Translations under genes and position numbers: made by a program
In this document: piece by piece, positions 24,208 through 33,054 of the stretch
How the letters are laid out: each line of letters opens with the position of its first letter
How positions within the stretch are numbered: position 1 is the first letter of the stretch
The notes under the pieces: model-generated
Databases searched by the model: none
What the model was told of the DNA's origin: nothing
What the model saw: only the letters and a program-made list of their open reading frames with translations
Assembly (NCBI GenBank): GCA_002551355.1
Contig: NTHE01000042.1
Span: 1-64,000 of the forward strand
Length of the DNA stretch: 64,000 nucleotides
Source of the DNA: Streptomyces sp. man185
GTDB taxonomy: Bacteria > Actinomycetota > Actinomycetes > Streptomycetales > Streptomycetaceae
Reading direction: 5' to 3'

Positions 24208-25463
24208 CGGATCCGGCCACTGTCACGACGAGCCCGGAGCTCTCCCCCGGCGAGCCCCACAAGCCGAGGACCTGGTCCGCCAGGGCGCGCGACCGCCGGC
24301 GGGCGGTGTCCGCCCGGCTGCGCGGCGGCGATCTCGGCCTCCTGCCCGTCCTCGCCGGGCTCGTGGTGATCTGGGTCGTGATGCAGATCCTCAACCCCAT
24401 CTTCCTCTCGAGCGCGAACCTCACGAACCTCGCCCTCGAAAGCGTGCCGGTCGGCATCATCGCCCTGGGAGTCGTCTGTGTCCTCCTCGTCGGGCAGATC
24501 GATCTCTCGGTCGGCTCGATCAGCGGCCTCAGCGCCGCCGTCCTGGCCGTCCTCTTCGTGGACCGGGGGCTGCCGGCCTGGCTCGCCGTCACCGCGTCGC
24601 TGGTGCTCGCGTCGCTGATCGGCTGGTTCTACGCCCAGGTCCACAACCGGATCGGGGTGCCCAGTTTCGTCATCACACTCGGCGGCCTCCTCGGCTTTCT
24701 CGGCGTGCAGTTGTGGATTCTCGGGCCCAAGGGCTCGATCAACCTGCCCTTCGACTCGGATCTCGTGGCCTTCGCCCAGCTCCAGTTCCTGCCGCCCTGG
24801 CTGGCGTACGCGCTGGTCGTCGTGGGCGCGGCGGTCCTGTACGCGACCGGTGCCGCCCGTGCCGCGGAGCGCCGTCGGGCGGGTCTCGCCGCCGCGTCCC
24901 GGCGTCTGCTCGTGGGGCGGAGCCTGGCGTTGCTCGCCGGTCTCGGCGCGGCGGTCTGGTATCTCAACCGGGACCGAGGGGTGGGCTGGATGTTCGTCTT
25001 CTTCCTCGCTCTGGTCCTGGTGCTGCACTACGTCCTGTCCCGCACCTCGTTCGGTAAGTCGATGTACGCGGTCGGCGGCAATATGGAGGCGGCCCGGCGT
25101 GCGGGCGTCGACGTGAAGGCCGTTCTCACCACAGCGTTCGTGCTGTGCACGACGCTGGCCTGCGTCGGCGGGATCCTCTCCGCCTCGCGGCTCGCGGCGG
25201 CCAACCAGAGCAGCGGCGGCGGGGACGTCAACCTCAACGCCATCGCCGCGGCCGTCATCGGCGGCACCAGCCTGTTCGGCGGCCGGGGCTCCGCGTTCGC
25301 CGCTCTGCTCGGCGTACTCGTGATCCAGTCGATCTCCAGCGGACTCACTCTGCTGAATCTCGACTCCGCCTATCGCTTCATGGTCACCGGCGGGGTATTG
25401 CTCCTGGCGGTGTCGTTGGACGCGGTGGCCCGCCGTTCGCGGGTCTCCCACGGCAGAGCCTGA
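24204..25463 (+). CDS. sugar ABC transporter permease (XylH/RbsC-like)
   Basis: A 419-residue polytopic membrane protein with about ten hydrophobic segments. Characteristic segments include LALESVPVGIIALGVVCVLL, VGQIDLSVGSISGLSAAVLA, PSFVITLGGLLGFLGVQLWI and, near the end, NAIAAAVIGGTSLFGGRGSA, all typical of branched-chain/ribose type permeases. Longer than RbsC (about 320 residues) in the same way XylH is, with an extra central pair of helices. It forms the homodimeric channel with the ATPase encoded upstream. A secreted protein gene follows after 56 bases on the same strand. Confidence 0.92.
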   Translation: MTDPATVTTSPELSPGEPHKPRTWSARARDRRRAVSARLRGGDLGLLPVLAGLVVIWVVMQILNPIFLSSANLTNLALESVPVGIIALGVVCVLLVGQIDLSVGSISGLSAAVLAVLFVDRGLPAWLAVTASLVLASLIGWFYAQVHNRIGVPSFVITLGGLLGFLGVQLWILGPKGSINLPFDSDLVAFAQLQFLPPWLAYALVVVGAAVLYATGAARAAERRRAGLAAASRRLLVGRSLALLAGLGAAVWYLNRDRGVGWMFVFFLALVLVLHYVLSRTSFGKSMYAVGGNMEAARRAGVDVKAVLTTAFVLCTTLACVGGILSASRLAAANQSSGGGDVNLNAIAAAVIGGTSLFGGRGSAFAALLGVLVIQSISSGLTLLNLDSAYRFMVTGGVLLLAVSLDAVARRSRVSHGRA

Positions 25464-25519
25464 GGCACTCCCGCATCCCGCTGCGCCGCTCACCCCAGGA
25501 TCACGATCTCGGAGGAACC

Positions 25520-26737
25520 ATGCGAAGCCGAGCACCCGCGCGTATCGCCGCCCTGTTCCTCGCCACCGTCGTCGCGTCGGCCCTCCTGGCGGCGGGCGGG
25601 GGCGCGGCCCATGCCCGTACCCCGTCGCCGGCCCTCACCGGACACGACGCCCTCTCCGGCCGGGGCACCGTACCCGGCCTGCCCTCGCTGCCCGCTTCCG
25701 TCGACGGCGGGGCCTGGTCGTCCGGGCATCTCCAGGGCACGGCCATCGACCGCCGTAAGGGCCACATGTACTTCTCCTTCACCGATCTGCTGGTGAAGAC
25801 GGACCTGGCGGGCAGACCGATCGGCTCGGTCACCGGCCTCACCGGGCACCTGGGCGATCTGGACTTCAACAGCGGCGACGGCAGGATCTACGGCTCCCTG
25901 GAGTACAAGGCCGCCAGGGCTTTCTACATCGCCATCTTCGACGGGGCCCGCATCACGCGGATGAACATGGACGCCCGGACCACCGATGTGCTCTCCACCG
26001 TCCATCTCCGGGAGGTCGTGCGGGACTACACCGCCGACATGAACGGCGACGGCGTCTTCGACGGCGACACCGGCAACACTCCCGACCACCGGTACGGCTG
26101 CAGCGGGATCGACGGCGTCGCCTTCGGCCCCGGCCTGAACGGCAGGGGCGGCGGGCGGCTCACGGTCGCTTACGGGGTCTACTCCAACACCGCCCGCACC
26201 GACAACGACCACCAGGTGCTGCTCCAGTACGACGTACGCGACTGGCGGAAGTACGAGCGGCCCCTCGTCGAAGGTGCTCTGCACACCAGCGGCCCCGCCT
26301 CCCCCGACGGCAAGTTCTTCGCCTACACCGGCAACACCACCTACGGGGTCCAGAACCTGGAGTACGACGGGCACAGCGGCAACTGGCTGATGGCCGTGTA
26401 CAAGGGCAAGAAGGCGGCCTTCCCCAACTACGCGCTCTATGTGGTGGACGGCTCGAAGCCGGCCCGCCGGGGCGTGGTGAAGGGGCAGCCGCGCCCCGAG
26501 TCCGGCCGCATCGTCTCCCTCCTCCCGCGCGGGCTGCACCACGAGCCGTCCGGTGTGTACGGCTACGAGTCGGCGGGCCAGTACGGTCTGGTCTCGCTCG
26601 ACGACGGCCGCTATTACGTGGCCGAGGCGGGCACGGTCGACTCCGGGGGAACCACGCTGCAGACCGGGCGCGCGGTGCTGCGCCGCTGGACGGGAGCGGT
26701 GCCGGACCCGTTCACGGTCCGGGGGCTCGCTCGATGA
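25520..26737 (+). CDS. secreted protein of unknown function, possibly a beta-propeller
   Basis: A 405-residue exported protein; GGAGGAACC precedes the ATG at 25520. A signal peptide (IAALFLATVVASALLAAGGG, cleavage near AHA-RT) is followed by strand-rich sequence with recurring GxIYGSLEYK, GRLTVAYGVY and GQYGLVSLDDGRYYVAEA type blades. A possible calcium loop is visible in DMNGDGVFDGDTGN. No catalytic motif is recognised. Its place directly after the sugar permease suggests co-transcription and a role in capturing or processing the imported sugar outside the cell, but that is inference; it could equally belong to no pathway here. I do not recognise a named family. Confidence 0.8.
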   Translation: MRSRAPARIAALFLATVVASALLAAGGGAAHARTPSPALTGHDALSGRGTVPGLPSLPASVDGGAWSSGHLQGTAIDRRKGHMYFSFTDLLVKTDLAGRPIGSVTGLTGHLGDLDFNSGDGRIYGSLEYKAARAFYIAIFDGARITRMNMDARTTDVLSTVHLREVVRDYTADMNGDGVFDGDTGNTPDHRYGCSGIDGVAFGPGLNGRGGGRLTVAYGVYSNTARTDNDHQVLLQYDVRDWRKYERPLVEGALHTSGPASPDGKFFAYTGNTTYGVQNLEYDGHSGNWLMAVYKGKKAAFPNYALYVVDGSKPARRGVVKGQPRPESGRIVSLLPRGLHHEPSGVYGYESAGQYGLVSLDDGRYYVAEAGTVDSGGTTLQTGRAVLRRWTGAVPDPFTVRGLAR

Positions 26738-26883
26738 GCGTGTCCCCGACCGCTCCTGCGGGGCGGTAGGCATCGGTACGCCCGCCCACCTCCAGCCGGT
26801 GACCCGCATCACATCCGCGTCCTGTCAGCAATCGAGGCGCCGTCCCGTTCAAGGGGTACGCGAACGAGACAGGGAGCCACGTC

Positions 26884-28083
26884 ATGAAGCTCACGAAGCA
26901 CCGCATCGTCGTCCTCGGCGCCGGGTACGCCGGGGCCTTCGCCGCCGGGAACCTGGCCCGTCGGCTCTCCCCCGCCGACACCGAGATCACCGTCGTCAAC
27001 GCCGCACCCGACTTCGTCGAGCGGATGCGGCTCCACCAGGTGGCGGCCGGACATGACATCGCGCGCCGCAAGCTCGCCGACGTGTTCGCGGGCACCGGGG
27101 TGCGGCTGCGCCTGGCCCGGGTGACCGGGCTCGACCCCGAGCGCAGGACGGTCGCCGTGACCGGCGAGGACGGGCCCGGGGAACTGCCGTACGACACCCT
27201 CCTCTACGCGCTCGGCAGCTCCGCCGCCCACCACGGCGTCCCCGGCGCGGCCGAGTACGCCTTCGACGTGACCGGTCTGGGCTCGGCGCTGCGGCTGCGC
27301 GAGCGGCTGGCCGACCTCGGCGAGGGCGGGTCCGTCCTGGTCGTCGGCGAGGGGCTGACCGGCATCGAGACCGCGACCGAGTTGGCCGAGTCGCGGCCCG
27401 GCCTCTCGATCGCGCTCGCCGCCCGTGGCGAACTGGGCGCCCGGCTCTCCCCGAAGGCCCGCCGTCATCTGCGGGAAGCCTTCGACCGGCTCGGCGTCAC
27501 CGTCCACGAGCACACGGCCGTCGAAGCCGTCGAGCCGACCCGGGCGATCGTCGCCGACGGTACGGCCCTCCCCGCCGACGTGACCGTGTGGTCGGCCGGG
27601 TTCGCGGTGCACCCCATCGCGGCCGCAGCCGGCCTGGAGGTCGCCGGCACCGGGCAGATCGTCGTCGACCGCTCCATGCGCTCGGTCTCGCACCCGGACG
27701 TCTACGCCGCCGGCGACTGCGCCTACGCGATCGGGGAGAGCGGCCGGCCGCTGCCGATGTCCTGCGCCTCGGCCGGGCTCACCTGTATGCAGGCGACAGC
27801 AGCGATCATCGCGCGCCTGACGGGTGGTGAGGTTCCGGTCACCGGGCTGAAGTACTTCGGCAACCACATCAGCCTCGGCCGCCGGGACGCCATCTTCCAG
27901 ATGGTGGGCGGGGACCTCCGGTCCAAGCCCTGGTACGTGGGCGGCCGGACCGCCGCACGGCTCAAGGCGCGCATCCTCCAGGGGGCCGGGTGGGGCATCT
28001 CCCACCCGACCTACGGCCTGCCGACGCGCAGGCGCCGACTGGACCCGGCGGCCGACCGGGCCGGTACGCGGGTCGCCGCATAG
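26884..28083 (+). CDS. FAD-dependent NAD(P)H oxidoreductase, type II NADH dehydrogenase-like
   Basis: A 399-residue flavoprotein: FAD-binding motif RIVVLGAGYAGAFAAGNLAR at the N-terminus, an NADH-binding motif VLVVGEGLTGIETATELAES in the middle, and the second FAD motif HPDVYAAGDCAYA near residue 280. The layout matches NDH-2 and related pyridine nucleotide-disulfide oxidoreductases without a disulfide. The C-terminus lacks an obvious membrane helix; a peripheral location is likely. The ECF41 sigma gene starts 11 bases after the stop, and oxidoreductases next to ECF41 sigma factors are usually their targets, so this gene is probably regulated by its neighbour. Confidence 0.9.
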   Translation: MKLTKHRIVVLGAGYAGAFAAGNLARRLSPADTEITVVNAAPDFVERMRLHQVAAGHDIARRKLADVFAGTGVRLRLARVTGLDPERRTVAVTGEDGPGELPYDTLLYALGSSAAHHGVPGAAEYAFDVTGLGSALRLRERLADLGEGGSVLVVGEGLTGIETATELAESRPGLSIALAARGELGARLSPKARRHLREAFDRLGVTVHEHTAVEAVEPTRAIVADGTALPADVTVWSAGFAVHPIAAAAGLEVAGTGQIVVDRSMRSVSHPDVYAAGDCAYAIGESGRPLPMSCASAGLTCMQATAAIIARLTGGEVPVTGLKYFGNHISLGRRDAIFQMVGGDLRSKPWYVGGRTAARLKARILQGAGWGISHPTYGLPTRRRRLDPAADRAGTRVAA

Positions 28084-28093
28084 GCTGCCTCGC

Positions 28094-29035
28094 ATGGACA
28101 GCTCAACCGTCGAAACGTTCGAGGCCGGTCGGGGGAGGCTGGCCTCGCTCGCGTACCGTCTGCTCGGGTCGGCAGCCGACGCCGAGGATGCCGTGCAGGA
28201 CACGTTCCTGCGCTGGCAGGCGGCGGACCGCGATCGGATCGCGGTTCCGGAGGCATGGCTGACCAAGGTCGCCACCAATATCTGCCTCGACCGGCTCCGC
28301 TCGGCACAGGCACGTCACGAGCGAACGGCCGGCGCGTGGCTGCCCGAACCGCTCCTGGACGGGGACCCGATGCTCGGTCCCGCCGACACCTTCGAGCAGC
28401 GCGAGTCGGTTTCCCCGGCGGTGCTGACCCTCGTCGAGCGCCTCTCACCGAACGAGCGGGCCGTCTACGTCCTGCGGGAGGCCTTCGCGTACAGCCACGC
28501 CGAGATCGCCGAGATCCTCGACATCACGGAGGCGGCGAGCCAGCAGCACGCCCACCGGGCGCGGACCCGGGTCGCCGACGCTCGCCGCCGCGGGGGCGGT
28601 ACGGCCGACCCGGCGTCCGCGCGCCGGGTGGTCGAGGAGTTCCTCGCCGCTGCCGCGTCGGGGCGGACCGACCGGCTGGTGGCGCTGCTCACCGACGACG
28701 TGACGGCGGTCTCGGACGGCGCCGGACTGGCGAGGCGGCTGCTGCGGTACCGGACGCCCGAGCGGGTCGCCTCTTTCGTACGGGCCGGGTTCAAGCCCAC
28801 AGCGGCGAAGCGTCGGCTGGTGGGCGGCCCGGCGGCGATGCATGTGGCACGGGTCAACGGTTCCCCGGCCGTCATCGCCGTGGTCGGGGACCGGGTCGTG
28901 GGGGCCGTGGCGTTCGACGTCGGCGACGGCAAGGTTTCGGCCCTGTACGGCATGGCCGCCGCGCACCGGCTCACGCGGCTGGATGAGGCCTGGCGGCGGC
29001 ACGACCCCGGCGTGCCGGTCATCGAAGCGTGGTGA
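28094..29035 (+). CDS. ECF41-type RNA polymerase sigma factor with SnoaL-like C-terminal domain
   Basis: A 313-residue protein. Sigma region 2 is seen in YRLLGSAADAEDAVQDTFLR and EAWLTKVATNICLDRLRSAQ; region 4 in LSPNERAVYVLREAFAYSHA and EIAEILDITEAASQQHAHRA. A C-terminal extension of about 120 residues (NTF2/SnoaL-like, starting RRVVEEFLAAAASGRTDRLV, including TDDVTAVSDG) is the mark of group ECF41, where it modulates activity instead of a separate anti-sigma factor. It follows the flavoprotein gene by 11 bases in an apparent operon. ECF41 factors typically control only such a neighbour. I could not identify their consensus promoter with confidence upstream of 26884. Confidence 0.92.
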   Translation: MDSSTVETFEAGRGRLASLAYRLLGSAADAEDAVQDTFLRWQAADRDRIAVPEAWLTKVATNICLDRLRSAQARHERTAGAWLPEPLLDGDPMLGPADTFEQRESVSPAVLTLVERLSPNERAVYVLREAFAYSHAEIAEILDITEAASQQHAHRARTRVADARRRGGGTADPASARRVVEEFLAAAASGRTDRLVALLTDDVTAVSDGAGLARRLLRYRTPERVASFVRAGFKPTAAKRRLVGGPAAMHVARVNGSPAVIAVVGDRVVGAVAFDVGDGKVSALYGMAAAHRLTRLDEAWRRHDPGVPVIEAW

Positions 29036-29073
29036 CCGGGCCGCCGGGTCGCCGCAGGTGGTCGGGCGGACGG

Positions 29074-29745
29074 TCACCAGTCGACGTGCGCGGTGATCCA
29101 AGCGCTGAGCGCCGTCTCGTCGGCGATGGGCGGCAGTTCCGGCGCGCGGGTGAGAGGAGTGCAGGACAGCTGGAGGTGCGTGAGATGGCCGTAGGGGCCG
29201 TTGTCGGCTGCCGGGCCGAGAACCAGGGCATGGGTGGGGGTGCGCCAGACGCGGTGTGTCATCGCCGGACCGGTGACCACCGCGGCGTCCGACAGGAGGG
29301 TCCGCTCGGGTAGCGCGCCCAGGTGTTCGGTCACGGCCCGGGCGGCCTGCGCGAGGATGTCTTCGCAGTCCTGGTAGGTGCACGCCTCTTCCCGCTGCCA
29401 GCCCGGCGCCCGGCTCCAGAGTTCCATTTGTGCGCGCAGCCAGGACTCGTTGGCCATGTCTTCGTCGGCCGCGTCGAACGGGTACAGCTCCCCGAACACG
29501 AGGAAGCTCGGGGCGTCGGCGTGCCCGAAGGGGTTCCTGCCGTCGGAGCACAGGACGTGTCCGTGTCCCGTGAGGAAGGAGTCGCAGACCAGCTCGTGCT
29601 CCCAGGCCCATCCGCGCCGTGCCAGTTCCGCGTCGACAGCTTCGAAAGCGTCGTCCACCGGTGGCTCCGTCGGCAGTGCCAGGAACTCCGCGACCGCTGC
29701 GGGCGTCAAGGGGCGGCGGGCAAGAACGTGGACATGTGCGGGCAT
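29074..29745 (-). CDS. conserved hypothetical protein
   Basis: A 223-residue cytosolic protein without signal or membrane segments, starting MPAHVHVLARRPLTPAAVAE. Composition is protein-like with clusters of Trp and acidic residues (RRGWAWEHELVCDSFLTGHG, and FGELYPFDAADEDMANESWL). I do not recognise a family. It converges on the sigma-factor gene with a 38-base gap and its promoter region is shared with the start of the oligosaccharide operon, but nothing links its role to either. Confidence 0.7.
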   Translation of the reverse strand: MPAHVHVLARRPLTPAAVAEFLALPTEPPVDDAFEAVDAELARRGWAWEHELVCDSFLTGHGHVLCSDGRNPFGHADAPSFLVFGELYPFDAADEDMANESWLRAQMELWSRAPGWQREEACTYQDCEDILAQAARAVTEHLGALPERTLLSDAAVVTGPAMTHRVWRTPTHALVLGPAADNGPYGHLTHLQLSCTPLTRAPELPPIADETALSAWITAHVDW

Positions 29746-29861
29746 TGCCGGTCACTCCTGGGTCGTTGTGACGTCGTCGGGTGGAGAGATCCCCGGAACA
29801 GTGTGATCCGACGCAATCGATGGTCCGAAATGTCGGAGTATTCATCCTGCGCAACCGGGGG

Positions 29862-29920
29862 TTGACCGAAGAGGAATGTGTCCTTAGGTTTCTCGCAACC
29901 CGCAGGTATATCGATTAACC
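29862..29920 (+). promoter_or_regulatory. promoter and LacI-type operator of the oligosaccharide operon
   Basis: TTGACC (29862-29867), a 17-base spacer and TAGGTT (29885-29890) form a good Streptomyces vegetative promoter. Fifteen bases downstream, 29905-29920 reads GGTATATCGATTAACC, which has the symmetric core GGTnnATCGATnnACC expected for a LacI-family operator with a central CG. A repressor here would block transcription at its start; the LacI gene of the same operon is the obvious candidate. Confidence 0.7.
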
Positions 29921-29955
29921 AACGTCGTCACCGTCCCGGTTGGAGACATCTCGCT

Positions 29956-31245
29956 GTGCGCTCATCCCTGAGCCGGCGCGGCTTCCTCGCTGCAGGTTCC
30001 GGCCTTGCCGCCGCCGCACTCCCCGCCCTGTCCGGCTGTTCCCCGTTCGCCTCGGCCGATTCCGACCCGGGCACCCTGATCGTCCACACCCAGCTCGGCA
30101 CCACCGCCCCGGGCTCCCCCACGTACAAGGCCGTGGTCAAGGAGTTCCACGCGGAGCACCCCGGGCTCCGGGTCAAGAATCTCGTCAACGGCGACGACCT
30201 TCCCCAGGTCTACGAGACCTCCCGGCTGGCCCGCAAGGAGCCGGACGTCGTCATGGTCAACCTGTACGACAAGACCCTGGCCTGGACCGAGGTCGGCGCG
30301 ACCGTCGACGTGAAGGGATACCTCGACGACTGGGGCCTGCGCGAGCGGGTGCTGCCCGCCGCGCTGGAGGAGTGGACCGACGACGAGGGCCGGCTCCGTG
30401 CCTTCCCGTACTTCGCCACCAACTGGCCCGTCGCCTACAACACGACCCTGCTGGAGCGCGCCGGAGTGGGCTCCGTGCCCACCACCGGGGACCAGCTCAT
30501 CGGCGCCGCCAGGAAGTTGCGGGGCAAGGGCATCGCCCCCGTCACCGTGGGCGGCAACGACTGGACCGGGCAGAAGCTGCTGGCCCAGATCATCCAGACC
30601 TTCCTCACCCCGGACGAGGCGCGGAAGGTCTACGCGAGCGGCGACTTCAGCGGCAGCCGGGGCGTCCGCGAGGGCATCGACTACTTCGTCGAGCTGCGGG
30701 ACGCCGGTGTCTTCGCCGACAAGGCGCAGGGGCTGACCTCGGACACCATGACCACGCAGTACAACACCGAGGCCGCGGCCATGCAGTCGGCGATGTCCTC
30801 GGCGCTGGCGAAGGTTCCGGCGAGGACCGCGGACCACACCGCGATCGGCGGGTGGCCGCTGGCCCCGGGGGCGGCGCACGACAAGCCCACCATCCTGCGT
30901 TCGTACACCCTCATCGGCTTCTGGATCAGCCCGAACGGGGTCAGGAAGATCTCCTCGGTCGAGAAGTTCCTGCGCTTCATGTACCGGCCCGAGGTGGTCT
31001 CACGCTTCATCACCGAGAGCGGGCGGGACATGGCCCTGGTGACGGACACCGTCAGCAAGGACTTTCCGCTGGTGGCGGAGGCCCAGCGGCTCGGGGACCG
31101 GGTCGGCCAGGTGCTGCTGCCCGATCTGTACGTCCCCCCGACGGCCACCCAGCCGCTGATCACCGCGACCAGCACCGCCTTCACCCGGGGGACGAGCGCC
31201 GCCACCGTGCGCTCCGCCCTCGAATCCGCCTACCGCACGGGCTGA
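29956..31245 (+). CDS. Tat-exported sugar-binding lipoprotein of a CUT1 ABC transporter
   Basis: A 429-residue extracellular solute-binding protein. The GTG at 29956 begins VRSSLSRRGFLAAGSGLAAA with a twin-arginine motif SRRGFL and the lipobox LSGC, so the protein is probably Tat-exported and lipid-anchored. The mature part is a cluster-B binding fold: LIVHTQLGTTAPGSPTYKAV, then FPYFATNWPVAYNTTLLERA, GNDWTGQKLLAQ and a conserved end. GGAG lies about ten bases upstream of the GTG. It is the first gene of an operon with two permeases; the shared ATPase (MsiK in streptomycetes) is encoded elsewhere, as is usual. Substrate is probably an oligosaccharide cut by the enzymes downstream. Confidence 0.92.
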   Translation: MRSSLSRRGFLAAGSGLAAAALPALSGCSPFASADSDPGTLIVHTQLGTTAPGSPTYKAVVKEFHAEHPGLRVKNLVNGDDLPQVYETSRLARKEPDVVMVNLYDKTLAWTEVGATVDVKGYLDDWGLRERVLPAALEEWTDDEGRLRAFPYFATNWPVAYNTTLLERAGVGSVPTTGDQLIGAARKLRGKGIAPVTVGGNDWTGQKLLAQIIQTFLTPDEARKVYASGDFSGSRGVREGIDYFVELRDAGVFADKAQGLTSDTMTTQYNTEAAAMQSAMSSALAKVPARTADHTAIGGWPLAPGAAHDKPTILRSYTLIGFWISPNGVRKISSVEKFLRFMYRPEVVSRFITESGRDMALVTDTVSKDFPLVAEAQRLGDRVGQVLLPDLYVPPTATQPLITATSTAFTRGTSAATVRSALESAYRTG

Positions 31246-31277
31246 TCCCGCGCGCCCGAGCCCTTAGCGAGTCCCTC

Positions 31278-32213
31278 ATGACGTTGCTCTCGTCCGCCCC
31301 GGGCGGCGCCACGGTCGCCCGGAAGCCCCCCGCCGCCCCCGCCCCTCCCCCGCGCCGCAAGCAGGGCGGGGTCATCCTCGCCGTGCCCGCGCTGGTCTGG
31401 TACCTCGTCTTCATGGTCGGCCCGCTGGTCGCCATCTTCGTCATCGCCGCACTGCACTGGCCGGGCATGTTGCAGCCGGTGTCGTTCGCCGGGCTGCAGA
31501 ACGTCCGCACCGTCCTCGCCGACCCGGTCTTCATGGACGCGGTGACCAACACCGCCGTCCAACTCGTCGTCGCCCTGCCCCTGATGATCGTCGGCGCGTA
31601 CATGCTGGGGTACTACGTCGCGCAGCAGCCGCCCGGGCACCGCGTCCTGCGCTACCTCCTCTTCATCCCCGGCCTGATCTCCACCCCCGCCAAGGCCATG
31701 GTGTTCTACGCGGTCCTCTCGCCGGACGGCCTGTTCAACGGGGCGCTGGACAAGGTGGGCCTGGGGTCGCTGGCCGACGCCTGGCTGGCCTCGCCGTCGA
31801 CCGCGCTGGCCTGTCTGATCGTCCTCGACGTGTGGAGCGGCATCGGGTTCACCGCCGTGCTGTTCGCCGCGCGGCTGGGCAGTGTGCCGGACGAGATCGG
31901 GGAGGCCGCGCAGCTCGACGGGGCGGGGCACTGGCGGGCCATGTGGCGCATCCACTTCCCCGTGATCCGGGACTTCGTGGGGGTGGTCACCATGCTCCAG
32001 TTCCTGTGGACCCTGTTCGGGTCGGCGCAGAACGTGCTGCTGCTCACCCAGGGCGGGCCGGGCTCCTCGTCGACGACCCTGTCCTTCCTCGTGTACCAGA
32101 AGGCGTTCATCGCGGCCGACCTCGGCTACAGCCAGACGGTCGGCGTGTTCCTGTTCCTGGTCGGTCTGGCCGGGCTGCTGACCATCCGTCGCGTCTTCCG
32201 CCAGAACTACTGA
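31278..32213 (+). CDS. sugar ABC transporter permease (MalF-like)
   Basis: A 311-residue inner-membrane permease with six hydrophobic segments (first VILAVPALVWYLVFMVGPLV). The cytoplasmic EAA loop that docks the ATPase is read as EIGEAAQLDGAGHWRAMWRI, followed by HFPVIRDF. A proline-rich N-terminal stretch precedes the first helix. The ATG at 31278 is 32 bases after the binding-protein stop; no strong ribosome site is visible, so translation may depend on the upstream gene. It pairs with the next permease. Confidence 0.92.
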   Translation: MTLLSSAPGGATVARKPPAAPAPPPRRKQGGVILAVPALVWYLVFMVGPLVAIFVIAALHWPGMLQPVSFAGLQNVRTVLADPVFMDAVTNTAVQLVVALPLMIVGAYMLGYYVAQQPPGHRVLRYLLFIPGLISTPAKAMVFYAVLSPDGLFNGALDKVGLGSLADAWLASPSTALACLIVLDVWSGIGFTAVLFAARLGSVPDEIGEAAQLDGAGHWRAMWRIHFPVIRDFVGVVTMLQFLWTLFGSAQNVLLLTQGGPGSSSTTLSFLVYQKAFIAADLGYSQTVGVFLFLVGLAGLLTIRRVFRQNY

Positions 32214-32226
32214 TCGGAGCGGTTCC

Positions 32227-33054
32227 ATGAAGTTCGGAAGGTCCTGGCTGCCGGCGCATGTCCTCGCCTGGCTGTACGCGGCGCTCCTCGTCGTCCCTCT
32301 CTACTACCTGCTGGTCTCGGCGTTCAAGACGAACGACCAGATCTTCGGGAGCCCGTTCGCGCTGCCGACCTCGCTGTCCGCGCACAACTTCACCGAGGCG
32401 TTCTCCTCCGCCGACCTCGGCTCGGCCGTCGTCAACTCGGTGCTGGTGACGGCGCTGGCGCTGGCGCTCACCCTGGGCCTGGCCATTCCGGCGGCGTTCG
32501 CCATCGCCCGTACGGAGGGGAGGCTGGGGTCGTTCGTGGAGCGGGTCTTCTCGCTCGGCTTCCTGGTGCCGACGTTCGCCGCGCTCTTCCCCACGTTCCT
32601 GCTGGCCGCCGCGACCGGGCTGTTCCACACCCGGGCCTTCATGGTGCTGTTCCTTCCCGCGACGGCGATGCCGCTGTCGGTGGTGATCCTGGTGCAGTTC
32701 ATGCGGACGATCCCGCGCGAGATGGAGGAGGCCGCGCGGATCGACGGCGCGTCCACCTTCGGCGTGCTGCGGCATGTGTACACCCCGATGTGCATGCCGG
32801 GGATCGCCACGATCCTGCTGCTGAACTTCCTGACCTTCTGGAACGAGTACCTCTACTCGCTCGTCATCATCGGGCCCGACCCGGAACAGCGCACCGTGCA
32901 GGTGGCGCTGCCCACCCTCAAGTCCCTGACCGGCACCGACTACGGCATCCTGACCGCCGGTACGGTGCTGACGCTGGTCCCGGTCTGGGCGGTGTACACC
33001 GTGCTGCAGAAGCGCATGCAACAGGCACTCGTCAGCGGGGCGGTGAAGATGTGA
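32227..33054 (+). CDS. sugar ABC transporter permease (MalG-like)
   Basis: A 275-residue permease with six hydrophobic segments starting LAWLYAALLVVPLYYLLVSA. The EAA motif reads EMEEAARIDGASTFGVLRHV, then YTPMCMPGI. GGAG lies eight bases before the ATG at 32227 and 13 bases separate it from the partner permease. The stop codon overlaps the GTG start of the LacI gene (33051-33054), so transporter and repressor are translationally coupled, giving autoregulation. Confidence 0.93.
   Translation: MKFGRSWLPAHVLAWLYAALLVVPLYYLLVSAFKTNDQIFGSPFALPTSLSAHNFTEAFSSADLGSAVVNSVLVTALALALTLGLAIPAAFAIARTEGRLGSFVERVFSLGFLVPTFAALFPTFLLAAATGLFHTRAFMVLFLPATAMPLSVVILVQFMRTIPREMEEAARIDGASTFGVLRHVYTPMCMPGIATILLLNFLTFWNEYLYSLVIIGPDPEQRTVQVALPTLKSLTGTDYGILTAGTVLTLVPVWAVYTVLQKRMQQALVSGAVKM

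Noticed and set aside
26745..26884. Possible ECF41 promoter (TGTCA followed by CGTC) upstream of the flavoprotein
   Set aside because: A TGTCAGC and a CGTC are present near 26822-26843, but the spacing is shorter than the one I would expect, and similar pairs occur by chance in such GC-rich sequence.
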